DNA from: Varanus komodoensis
Lineage: Eukaryota > Chordata > Lepidosauria > Squamata > Varanidae
Assembly: GCF_004798865.1 (NCBI RefSeq)
Contig: NW_025335268.1
Location: forward strand, 33,581,678-33,645,677
DNA length: 64,000 nucleotides
Direction: 5' to 3'
Position numbers and translations under genes: made by a program. Positions 35,692-46,224 of the stretch are shown one piece after another (the stretch's first letter is position 1; the number at the start of each line of letters is the position of its first letter). The notes under the pieces were generated by a model that ran no database searches, was not told the DNA's origin, and worked only from the letters and a program-made list of their open reading frames with translations.

Positions 35692-35758
35692 CGCTCTATA
35701 AGACGCACAGACATTTCCCCTTACTTTTGAGGGGGGGGGAAGTGCATCTTATAGAGCG
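35692..35758. repeat. terminal hairpin in right end of TIR element
   Basis: CGCTCTATAAGACGCAC at 35692-35708 pairs with GTGCATCTTATAGAGCG at 35742-35758 with one mismatch. The right end therefore carries an additional inverted copy of the TIR core, giving a 33-base loop. Confidence 0.85.
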
Positions 35759-36039
35759 AAAAATACAGTAAGTCTAATTGTTCCTAATGCGGAATGTCTT
35801 TCTAATTCAAATAGCAACTTTAAAGCAGTAGAGAGGAAAGGGTTAAACTTCCCTCCCCCACTGCTTCAGTCCCACTAATTATCAGCACATTTTGACATTG
35901 TACTGACATTTTCCCAAAGCAAAGATACATTTAATGTAGGGATGGGGAAATCAGGAATGCCCAAGCTCACCAAAACTCTGAACTTCCAAGCTCGGTTTGG
36001 CCTGCTCCCATTCTCACAGCAACCTTTTCTTGTTCCAAT

Positions 36040-36215
36040 TCATTTGAATGGGGAAAGAGTGCATTGCTATGCGCACTTTCAAAAATTAGCATTTCAGAAA
36101 TGAACACTTAAAACTTTCACTCTTTAAATTGTGCCTTTTAATACATTTCATAAAGTGTGCATTGTTTTAAACATAAGTTTTTCAGATCTGAACACAATTT
36201 CAGGTATTTGAGAGC
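36040..36215. repeat. unclassified AT-rich periodic repeat (family C), copy 1
   Basis: A run of loosely repeated units of the form TGCGCACTTTCAAAAATTAGCATTT-like wording every 25-30 bp. Similar runs occur at 40795-40965 and 59225-59470. Confidence 0.4.
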
Positions 36216-36611
36216 ATTTTCTAAGAACATGTGCTCCTCCTCAGAATGGGAAATGTTTACATGATGTGCAACCTGAAACAAAATTCTCATGCACCCCTAA
36301 TTTAACCTGTAAAGATCTATTTAATGTTTCATTTGGCCCCTGGGCCAGCAGACTCAAACAAGCTACGAAGGCTTAAAAAATACACTTCATCCAGTTTCTC
36401 TAAAAAACTTGAGGGTCAGATTTTGGTAAAATTCTACTTATCTCAGGATTTTGGGTACCTGTGCATTCTGAGTTCAGGCAGTCCCCAAGTTACAAATGTC
36501 CAAGTTACAAGCAACCCCTTACTTATGAACAAATGCTATAAAGCCTACTAATTTAAAAAAAACTATTGCAGAAAATCATCATCACCATAGAGAAAGGAGA
36601 AGCAAGGCGTG

Positions 36612-36628
36612 GCGGGGGGGGGGGGGGA
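36612..36628. repeat. poly(G) tract
   Basis: About 17 G in a row in a purine-rich region. Length may be unreliable in the assembly. Confidence 0.85.
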
Positions 36629-37113
36629 AGAGTCCCTTCAGAACATCATCATACAGAGGAAGCAAAGTGGGAGAGAGAGGGGCTTCCAAAGCATCTTCAT
36701 AGAGAGGAAGTGAAAGGGGAAAAAGGAAGGCCTCCAAAGCATGCCTTCCTGCCCTACCCATCCAGAGAGGGAAATCCCTCCAGCATTTCCTTGCTGCAAT
36801 GACAAGGCACTGGTGAGTTTGGATAGCAGCAAGGAGGGTAGAGGTATTTGTGGTTTTTCCATTTTTGCAGGGGTCCTGCACCCCTAATTTCTACAAATGT
36901 AGAAGCCCAACAATACAAGATCTGACTTACACATAAATTCAATTTAAAGACGAATTCTGTTTTCTCAGGAATGGAACTCATTCGCAACCTGAGGAATGTC
37001 TGCACAAGCCTTTGTACAAATCCCCATGCCCTTTTCTCATCAGTAAAAAAAATAATAATTGGGGCCTGTCTCTCACAATTGTTTGAATAAAGAAAATTCA
37101 TTGACAAGAATTT

Positions 37114-37241
37114 CAGGAAAACTCTGGCCCTCCAGATTTGGAATGTAGCTTCTGCTCTCCCTAGCCATTGGCTCCCAGGTCAAGGGCTTGATGGGAGTTG
37201 GAGTATGACATATATGATAGGGCATAGGTTCCCCACCCCTG
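37114..37241. mobile_element. hairpin hAT-like MITE (family A), degraded
   Basis: Left arm CAGGAAAACTCTGGCCCTCC, centre GCCATTGGCTCCCAGG and GATGGGAGTTGGAGT, right end GGTTCCCCACCCCTG. The order matches the element at 27094 and the right end keeps the CCCCTG terminus. Confidence 0.6.
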
Positions 37242-38455
37242 CACTAGATGCAGGCATAATGTTCCTTTGTGTGAAGAAGTAGTAGCATCCCTATGTAAAT
37301 GACCCACACAATGCTGCCCTTTGACTTTGTGTAGCTTCTGAATATAACTTTATGGAGATTAATATTGGAGAATGTGCCTCCTCTGTAAAGGTTATTTTGA
37401 CTCAGATGAGAATCAGGGAAAAATATTTCGCAATTCTGAATGTGCATACCCAAGAATAATTCCTCCATCTGGCTCTGCTGTTGACTAATCCTTTCTATTT
37501 TTTATTTTGACTCATAAAAATACTAATTTGATTTCCCAAGGTGCTACCATTATGCGTTGTACTTCCACCTTCATTGCTATTCATCAGACCGATGTCTCTT
37601 GCTTTCATAGCTGAGATGTAAAACATTGACACGTTTAACACTGGAAACCAGCAAGAAAATATGGAAGCTGTTATATTCCATGCTAGCCAGCCTGACTGCT
37701 GAAAAAGCTGGTGTAATCAAGACCCATGAGAGTTCAATAAATAAAGCATCTTTGTCTAGTTTTGTACCAGGCTAGCATATTGCTTCCTATATATCAAAAG
37801 GATGTTTACTGTTCAGAGGGGGAGAACTCCCTGCCAGATAAGCTGAAGGCTGAGCACCAAGGAAAAGTACAAGATTCGCCTATTACAATGGATGTTCCAT
37901 TGGGTGCATACTTAGTTCATACTGCTATCAGTATGCACAGAACTGACTTTTATTTGCAGCATTGGAATGAAAGTGTATTAGCAGGAGATTGAATAAGATT
38001 CTTGGGGCATTGTACAGTGTTCTTGACATCGGCGGATGTTGCTTATTCAGTACAATAAAATGAAACCACATCTTTCCACGTTGTATGCAGTCAGTATCAA
38101 ACACAACATGCAGGTTTATTTTTATGTCTCGGGCACTTTGGGGCTGTCGAATTGAGTTGTTTGCCCATTTCACCCATCTTGCTTCAAGTCTGTTTACTTG
38201 TTCAGTGAATCTGAGCAATTTGCAGTAAAACCCCCTCTCGCTCATTACTGTAGGTTGCTGTGACTTACAGCAAATTGCTACCTACCTGAAATTTAAGCTG
38301 CACTATTGATTGTACAGCTAGTTACCATGTAGAAACAACAGAAGTAGGGCTGTTGCCTTGTTTCAGACCATGTAAGCCCTTCTGAGATTAGAGTGGTTTC
38401 CTTGATAAGGAGAACCCATTAAGCACTTGACATCCCCATTTCTTCATTCATTCAT

Positions 38456-38590
38456 TCATCCATTCATTAAGGCCTTTCCTCTTGGTTTTTGGACCAAAAG
38501 GCTCCCAGAGTGATTTACATATATCAGAAGTAAGATAGTCCCTGCCGTCAAGCTTACATTTGGAGAGACTTGATATACAAGGAAAGGGTT
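38456..38590 (-). mobile_element. possible LINE tail, degraded
   Basis: (CATT)n at 38447-38468, then GGCCTTTCCTCTTGG, GGCTCCCAGAGTGATTTACA and CCCTGCCGTCAAGCTTACA. This looks like the inverted AT/GC-alternating 3' end of an L2/CR1-type LINE with its tetranucleotide tail. Assignment is weak. Confidence 0.35.
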
Positions 38591-38764
38591 AGAAATCAGA
38601 CTCTGGTTCTTAAAATCACATATTTTTAGGCAGATCCTATATTCCACATTCTCTAAGCAACACTGGGTGGGTTTGCATGTCCATCTAAGGCACCCTGTGG
38701 GTATGCCACCACGGGTTGGTTGTTCACTGGACAACTCACAGTACTCCTGAAAGATGATCACACT

Positions 38765-39605
38765 TGCTTATTTATATTTCTATGCCACCCACTAGCTAAA
38801 GCTCTCTAGGTTGTTTACAGCAGCAGATATACTACAGTAAAATGCAGTACACATGCCATTAAAACATCATAAAACCAAAAGTCAAATTTAAAAGTCAAAT
38901 TTAAAACCACATTGAAAAAGCCACAATAGTTTACACAAATTAATCACCAGCTCTGTTGAGTAGATGGCATAATGCCCCAATATAAAGCTAACTGAATGCT
39001 TTCTGTTAGAGAACAGTCTTAACCTGGTGCCCCAAAATTGCTAGCGTTGGTGTCAGGTGGGCCTCAGTGGGGAGTTTGTTCTATAACCGGGGGGGGGGGG
39101 GGGGTCACCACTGAGAAGGCCCTTCTTCTTTTTATCACCAGTGGAGACCTCCCCAGAGGTGGCAATCAGAGGTAGTCCCCAGATCTTTATGATAGTGTCC
39201 AGGTAGATTGTAATTGGGGAGAAATGTTGTCAGGAGATGTAGAGCTGCAAGTTATCAGTATACTGATTGCAACACTCTCCAAAGCTCCAGATGACCCCAC
39301 TCAGCAGTTTCATTAGGCTCCAAGGAGCCCCATACTGGAGGGTCCAAGGGCCCAAGCAGTATGCCTCAGGCACCACTCCCTACTCCCAGCTCAGCCAGTG
39401 GTATCAAAAGACACTGAGAGATCCAGAAGTACCACTCCCCCTGTATCTCCTCCAGGATAGAAGGCAACAGAGCTATCTCCATGCCAAAACTCAGCTTGAG
39501 CCCTGACTGAAATGGATCCAGATCACACCACCATCCTTTCTGCAATTGACCCCTGGAGTTGCCAGCTATCAAGGGGAAATTCCCCTCTCCTAACCTCCCC
39601 ACGTC
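38765..39605 (-). mobile_element. L2 LINE, internally deleted
   Basis: The 3' end (low coordinate) shows TTATATTTCTATGCCACCC, the reverse complement of the L2 tail. Around 39050-39150 the minus strand reads a GLLSVV...LWNKLP-like C-terminal block, broken by a poly(G) run at 39091-39106. Around 39366-39602 it reads DLDPFQSGLKLSFGMEIALL then LEEIQGEWYFW, the L2 reverse transcriptase block before motif A. The two parts are much closer than in an intact ORF2, so a large internal part is missing. Confidence 0.78.
39091..39106. repeat. poly(G) tract in L2
   Basis: About 16 G in a row interrupting the L2 C-terminal reading frame. Confidence 0.85.
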
Positions 39606-40023
39606 AGATCACCCAAATGGAATTGATTGTCAGAGTCCTTACGAATGCACGAATGCATCAGCCATCTTTATGAGGGGATGGAGGAATTTCACTGTTGTAC
39701 ACCAGTGCAAGAACAACTGTCAGGGAGAGGGGGAGAGATAACAAGTTCCCAGCATACGGATACCAATTTCATCCTCCTGCTTGGCGCTTGCCTCTTTGCT
39801 TCCTCTGCCTTCTCACTCCTCTTCCTGCTCATCACCTTTCTTACTGCGGTTTTTACATGGGTGGGGCAGAGAGCACTGAGAAGGGATGAGGGAAGATGGT
39901 GTTGGCAGGAGCAAGGTCAGAAGGAGCATCAGGAGCTTTTGCTACTTTCACCAGGTGGCTCACTAGCCATTCCTGGCAACCCATGACAAATCATCGTGCT
40001 GGGTTCAGGCAACACATCAAGCC

Positions 40024-40185
40024 ACCTAGGTGTCAAAAACCCCAAAACAAGCATTGGGTTCTCAGGGTAGTTTGTTCATGAAATCTAAGCCAGCCTATAG
40101 AAACCATGCTAGGCTCACGTCATACAAGAATCCATCCTGGCTGGTCACCCATGGTGGGTTTGTCATGTATGAACCAGGTCATTCT
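40024..40185. repeat. unclassified dispersed repeat, copy B
   Basis: Second copy of the repeat at 1330-1465, same orientation. CTCAGGGTAGTTTGTTCATGA in the left part and CCATGGTGGGTTTGTCATGT then TGAACCAGGTCA in the right part correspond to the first copy. Confidence 0.5.
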
Positions 40186-40794
40186 GTTCCTTGATTTCGT
40201 TACCATTTACTTGACCTTGCTCATTATTTGCACACAGAACATGCTGCAAACGTAGTGTGGGAATGATTAGGACTGCTTGAAGCATTTTTGTTTTCATTAT
40301 TTCTTCACTGGTGGTCTGATCTGAAACCTGAGCAAGTCAGTATAGCAACACAGAACAGACTTGAGATGCAATGCGCTGGTGTGAAACAAAAACAGGGTAA
40401 AAAAAATTCCTAAGTACTGAATTTTCTTTCCCCTTCAGCAGTATCAGCATATATTACCGACAATGGCAATATTAGTGTTCCCTGTAGCAAGGAGAATTCA
40501 ATTCCTATCTGCCCCACTTACCTCAGAAACTCTAGAATTGGGCTGTTAGAGTCTACTAACTCCACAATGACAAGAAGAATCCAGAAGGGCACCTTAATAA
40601 TGAGTTAGTTGAGGTGCCAGTGAAATACACCCCAGAACTTAAGACCTGCTGAGATCCAACATGCTGGTTACAGAATGTGGAAAACAGCAAAAGCTTGAAC
40701 TCATTGAAGTTCTCTGCATTGCACCTCAAAGCTCATTCTAATTCATGTTCATAACAGTTTGCAAGTAAGTTTGCTTTGGGATTTTGTTGTGTCC

Positions 40795-40965
40795 ATACAG
40801 AAAATGGTGGATATTTTCATGCACAGTTTTCCAAATGTATGCATCAGATATGCACATTTTCTCCCATCAATTAAAGCATATTTCTGTGCATTTATTGAAG
40901 GTACATTTTAGTGCACATTTTTCAAATGGTCAGTTTTCAAATGCACAGCAGAGGGAAGTTGTTCT
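40795..40965. repeat. AT-rich periodic repeat (family C), copy 2
   Basis: Successive units built around GCACAGTTTTCCAAATG, GCACATTTTCTCCCATC, GTGCATTTATTGAAGG and GTGCACATTTTTCAAATGG, spaced about 25-35 bp. Clearest copy of the family. Confidence 0.5.
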
Positions 40966-41137
40966 CCAGATCACACTGCAAACTTGAATTTGTATAGCAT
41001 CTGACCGCAGGTTGCACTCATGTTAGCATTTAGCTCCATTTGTATTCCAGTCAAAATGAACAGAAATTAATTTCTTATATATTCCTTAGTAGAAGATCCA
41101 GGCTTATATACAGTATCCATTCAGCACAGAATGTCAT

Positions 41138-41260
41138 TGGGTGATCTTGAACTGGCCATTGTCTCTCAGCTTAGCCTACCTCACAGGGCTGCTGTGAAAA
41201 TAAAATGAAGGGATGGATAATATTGTTCTTATTTGAGGAAAGAAGGGATATGATGCATTA
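41138..41260 (+). mobile_element. SINE 3' fragment
   Basis: GGGTGATCTTGAACTGGCCA, then CTACCTCACAGGGCTGCTGTG and GAAGGGATATGATGCA correspond to the body and 3' part of the SINE at 3381. The tRNA-like head is missing. Confidence 0.65.
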
Positions 41261-42265
41261 AAAAGTACCTATGGATGTTCAGGGGATCAATAATGAATAT
41301 ATCCATCCTAAAGTATTAAAATAAAAGAGATTGATTCCATTTTGCACTTTGGATCCTTTTGCATTTTGTTCCAGTAGCACTTTTTAAAGCATGTATCATA
41401 AATATATTATTATAGTAAGGTAACAATGGAGGACATTGCTGAGATTAAAGAGCACCTGGCTTATAGCAGAACTGTTTCAAGATGTCATGTTGTGACTTTT
41501 TTCCCCAAGGAGAATGAAAACGAGACCGACATTTCCCATTATTGCTAAATGCTGAGTTGCTAGCATTATGCCAAAAGCTCTAGGCAGCGATCACATATAG
41601 CTTTCTTCTATAAAGTGGGCACTCCAGCCTGTAGAATGTGGAATTCCATCTTGCTGACATACGATGTTTCACTTTCTAAGCAAGTTGTTTCCTTGCTAAA
41701 TATGACAGGCTTTCTGAGGATGACTGAGATACCGTTGCCTTGTGATGTCTAACATGGTTTGCAGTGATCTGTGTGGAATGCAGGAACCTTTAGCTTGTGC
41801 CGGAGCCTAAGTGTCAGCCTCACTTCTACCATGACGCCATGCAATTAGCATGCCACACTTCTGTCAAAGCTTATTATTAGTACCAGTGGCTTCTCCATGC
41901 TGGACAGCAACCCACACATCCTGTGGCAGAAATGAAATGCGGGGCTCAGTGCTGACAGCATATCGAAGTCTCTTTCCATTATTAACAGCATCGATCATAT
42001 TAATGGTTATCCTTGTGAGGAATGGTGACACAAAGAGCAAGTCAGTTGTGTGTATTTGGATTACTATTAGGAAAGAATTACTAGATTTACCCAGACTAGG
42101 ATAGCAGAACCCTTTCAGCTCAAGGTAAATTCCAAGTGGAGGAGCTATCAGAGACTACATTCCACGGGTGCATTGGGCTGAAGGCAAAAGATGCAGGCTC
42201 AAAATACCAGTGTATTTTAATTTAAAGCACTTATTGACAGTAATTAAGTCTTAGGAGAGGGATTT

Positions 42266-45200
42266 TTACCAGTGTAGAATGGAGAAGAACTGTGCCAGAG
42301 CTAGGAAACTGCCAAACAGTGAAGGCCGGAGGGAAAGGTAGAGCCAGAAGAGGTTAACATGGCCCACACATGCAACAAGTACAACTTAGTAGCCCTGTTA
42401 GAAGAAAATGTGAGAGCACTGGAGCAGTGAGGTTCCACCCTCAAGATAAGAAAAGAAGATGAAAAGTTTTTAGCCAGAGTGGTGGAACTACAACAGCTAA
42501 GAGTATTACAGAAGCTAGAAGTGCTACAGCAAGCTGAGGCAAAAAGGAGAATTCTGAGGGAAGGGAAATGAGAAAGGAAGTCCCTGGAAAAGGGTGTCAG
42601 TTGGGTACAGAAGAACTAGAAGAGACTCTGCATCCTTGTTACTCAAGGGTGAGGCTGGAGAGCAGCCTGCTGTGGAAGAACTGCAAGTCATCCCATGAAG
42701 CACTGAGCAAGAGGCTAAAGATCAACCAAGTAGTGGCAATAATACCAATGCTTGCAAGAACAAGAAGAGTATTAGTTGTGACAGACTCCCTGTTTCTTGA
42801 TATGGAAACGCATCTATGCCAGGAAGATCCATGGACTCATCAGGTATGCTGTCTCCCTGGAGCACAGATTAGTGATAGAAGTGAAAGATAACCAAGGCTC
42901 ATACGTACCAGTGACACGTGTCCTTTCTTATACATATGGGAACAATTATCACTTCCAAGCAGAGCTTTGAAGAAATTACATCAGGCTTTGAAGCTTTAGA
43001 GAGGAATGTCAAGAAATTTGGGGCCCAGATAATTTTCTCTTCCATTCTTCCATTTCTTGGAAGAGGAATAGACGGGGAAAGAGAAGTACTCCCAGTAAAT
43101 GCCTGGCTATGACAGTGGTGCTGACAGGAGGAATCTGGATTCTGGGATCACAGGCTACACTTCTTGGAAGATGGACTGCTGACAAAGGATAGGTTGCAGC
43201 TTACAAGGACTGAAAAGAGTGTGTTTGATTACAATATGAAGAAGTTTGTCAGGAGGGCTTTAAACTGAATCCTACAGGAGAGGGAGAAGTTACACCTGGT
43301 GGTAACAACAGGCAAAGGCTTATGTATCACAACAGATATCTAACAGTGTGCAATGATAGTCTTCCAAAAAATGGAGACAGAAAGCTAGAGTGTGAAGCAT
43401 GTGGTCTTTGATGTCTATATACTAATGCCCAGAGTATGGGAAACAAACAGCATGAACCTCAGTTCTTAATACAGGAGGGTAAATATAACCTGATAGGTAT
43501 AACTGAAACTTGGTGGGATGATTCCCATGACTGGAATTCAACAAGTTATATTGACTTCAACAATTCAGCAAGTTGAAGGATATAACCTGTTCAAGAAGAA
43601 CAGAAGGAACGGAAAGGGAGGTGGAGTTGCACTATATGTTAAAGATACATATCTCTGTACAGAAATAGAGGAGGATGAGCATAGTAGCCTGAGCAAAAGC
43701 ATCTGGATTAATATAAATGGAATGAGGAATAAAAGGAGCACAGTGACTGGAGTCTATTACCACCCAGTCAAGGAGAAGACAAGGATGAAACTTTTGAAAA
43801 GCAAATTACCAGTGTTTCAAGGAGGAACAATGCTGTCATTATGGAGGACTTCAATTTCCCTGATATCTGCTGTTAAACAAATTCTGCCAAACATGGTCCC
43901 TCCAAGAGATTCCTAACCTGTGCTGCTGATAGCTTCCTCCAACAGAAAGTGGAGGGAGGAACAAGAGGAACAGCTATCCTTGACTCGATCCTAACCAACA
44001 GGGAAGACCTAGTGGACAAAGTGGCAGCTACAGGAACTCTGGGGAAAGTGACCATGTCATACATGAATTCTTGATTCTAAAGAAAGTAAAAGTCAAATGT
44101 AGCCAAACATGTACCCTGGATTTTAGGAAAACCAATTTTAATAAACTCAGAACAATGATAAGTAAAGTTCCATGGCAAATTACTCTAATGAGAAAAGGAG
44201 TCCAAGAAGAGTGGGGATATTTAAAAAAAGAAATTCTGGAGGAGGGCTAATGTTGTCCCTATCTACAAGAAAGGAAAAAAGAAGAACCTGGGAACTGCAG
44301 ACCTGTCAATCTGACGTCATTCCCTGGAAACATTCTGGAGCAGTTTATAAAGCAGTCAGCCTGCCAACACCTTGAAAGCAATAAAGCAACACAGATTCCT
44401 TAGGAAGAAATCCTGCCAGACTAATCTGATTTCATTTTTTGATTGGGTACCCTCCTAATGGATTGTTGGAATGCTGAGGACATAGTATATCTTGACTTCA
44501 GCAAAGCTTTTGACAAAGTGCCCCATGACACCCCGATTAGCAAACTAGTTAAAACTGGGCTAGATGCAACAACAGTCAAGTAGAACCACAGTTGGCTACA
44601 GAATCAAACTCAAAGAGTGCTCATTAATGGCAGCTTCTCAAACTGGGCAGATGTAACAAGTGGAGTGCTTCATAGTTCAGTCCTGGGCCTTGGATGAGGA
44701 AGTGCAGGGAATGATTATCACATTTGCAGATGACACAAAACTGGGTGGGATAGCTAATATCCTGGAAGATAGAAAGAAAATTGCAAATGATCTTGATAGG
44801 TTGGAGCACTGGGCTGAAAAGAACAGACTGAAATTAAATAAGGACAAATGCCAAGTTCTGCACCTAGGAAAAAGAAACCAAATGCATCATTACATGATGG
44901 GGAATACTTGACTCAACAATACTGCAAGTAAGAAGGATCTTGGAATTGTTGCAGATCACAAGCAGAATATCAGAATATGAGTCAACAATGTGATGTGGCT
45001 ACAGAAAGGGCAAATGCTATTTTAGGCTGCATTAATAGAAGTATCACTTCTGTGAAGTACTAGCTCCCCTCTACTCAGCACTGCTTTGGCCTCATCTGGA
45101 GTAATGTGTACAGTTCTGGGCACCAACGTTGAAGAAAGATGCAGACAAGCTGGAAAGGGTTCAGAAGAAAAAAACAACAAGGATGATCCAGGGACTGGAA

Positions 45201-45597
45201 ACAAAGGCCTATGAAGAGAGACAGAAAGAACTGGGCATGTTTAACCTGAAGAAGAGAAGACTGTGGCAATATACGATAGCACTTTTGAAAGGCTGTTACA
45301 GAGAAGGAGGTCAAGATCTCTTCCAGAATAATACCAGAGTGCAGGACATGGAATAACAGGCTTATGTTACAGGAAGCTGGCTTCCAGCTAGATATCAGAA
45401 AGAATTTCCTGCGTGTTAAAACAGTATGAAAATGGAACCAATTCCCTAGGGAGGTTGTAGGCTCCCTAGAGGCATTCATTATGCTACTGGACAGCCATCT
45501 GAGAGGGATGCTTCAATGGGAAGTCCTGTCCTAAGCAGGGGATTAGATCTGATGGCTCTCTGGCCCCTTCCAACTCTACTGTTCTAGGATTCTATCA
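42266..45597 (+). mobile_element. CR1 LINE, nearly complete but dead
   Basis: Both CR1 reading frames are recognisable in order. ORF1 covers about 42360-43115. ORF2 begins near 43410 with the endonuclease (YTNAQSMGNKQHE, ITETWWDDSHDWN, GGGVALYVKD). The reverse transcriptase follows from about 44440 (DFSKAFDKVPHD, then FADDTKLGG at 44720, then the C-terminal KLERVQKKKTTRMIQGLE block). The 3' UTR ends TTCTAGGATTCTATC, as CR1 does. At 3.3 kb it is shorter than a full CR1 (about 4.5 kb), with pieces lost around the endonuclease-RT junction and before the FADD box, and with several stops. Confidence 0.9.
42360..43115 (+). pseudogene. CR1 ORF1 remnant with esterase-like domain
   Basis: Begins with an N-terminal CNKYNLVALLEENVRALE-type coiled region, then the SGNH/GDSL-type esterase segment of CR1 ORF1: RRVLVVTDSLFLDMETHLC, HQVCCLPGAQISDRSE, and MGTIITSKQSFEEI (the usual HxGTND block, altered). 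The catalytic GDS serine context reads TDS here. ORF1 protein binds RNA and assists retrotransposition in CR1. Several stops break it. Confidence 0.75.
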
Positions 45598-46004
45598 TCT
45601 TTAGAAATGGAGGGAAGGGAGCAAATGAATTATATGCTGTGCAGCATACAATAATCTATGAGATTGTGAGGGTCTCTGTGCAACTTATCCATATATTTTT
45701 GTAAGTGGCTGGGTACAAAGTTTTTCCAAGACTCAAAGAATGCTGTGAACTTCCATATTAGTCATAATTCCTTAGAGGAACTTGCATATTATTCATAATT
45801 CCTTACTTGCTTAGTGAAAACATTGGGAAGCTAGTGATTGCCACTTAGTATATAAAGAGCAAGTAAGTATATAAAGGGCAAGTTAAACTTAAGGCATGAT
45901 ACAAGAAAGCTTTCCTAGAAGGTTGAGGGGGACAGCCTTTGGACTTATTAGCAACAATTTGGCAAGGTAGAGGTTATAGCTGCCTGTGTGGAGGGAAATT
46001 GTTT

Positions 46005-46016
46005 AAAGATGAAGTT
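46005..46016. repeat. 12-bp target-site duplication, left copy
   Basis: AAAGATGAAGTT, identical to 50095-50106. It lies next to the 3' end of the minus-strand LINE. Confidence 0.88.
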
Positions 46017-46069
46017 GTGATGTGATGATGATGATGTTCATCCATCGTTTTCGATGAGGACCTTGACAT

Positions 46070-46150
46070 CTAGCGGGTTGTGAGTTGTCCACGGTGTGTC
46101 CACAGGTAGCTGATAAGGCCAATACAGGCACGGAGTGTTCTGCCACATGT
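46070..46150 (-). other. C2H2-like zinc finger at the LINE C-terminus
   Basis: The last coding segment reads CPTCGRTLRACIGLISYLWTHRG, given here in parts: CPTC, then GRTLRACIGLIS, then YLWTH. In related elements I recall the pattern C-x2-C-x12-H-x3-H; here the first His is Tyr. The stop codon follows closely. The finger probably bound nucleic acid in the living element. Confidence 0.7.
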
Positions 46151-46224
46151 TGGGCAGACATGTGTGGGCACCACTGTTGCAACATTTGCAACTCTGGCTT
46201 TATGGAGTGCTTGCTTCTCTTGTG

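Larger units (their letters stand above)
34656..35768. mobile_element. 1.1-kb DNA transposon with 27-bp TIRs, TA target site
   Basis: The left end reads ACGTATTTTTCGCTC and the right end, reverse complemented, CTGTATTTTTCGCTC; over about 27 bp the two agree at all but three positions, with a 20-bp identical core. TA flanks both sides (34654-34655 and 35769-35770), which suits Tc1/mariner-like elements. Next to the left end ATAAGACGCACCT occurs twice (34672 and 34689). The middle holds a short acidic reading frame at 34881-34979 and a GC-rich block at 35350-35690. No complete transposase remains; it is an internally deleted copy. The superfamily is not certain. Confidence 0.85.

Noticed and set aside
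35286-35771. 161-codon open frame and overlapping frames on the other strand in GC-rich DNA
   Set aside because: It lies inside the TIR transposon, spans its duplicated GC-rich module and right hairpin, and has low-complexity composition. Few stops are expected at this GC content.
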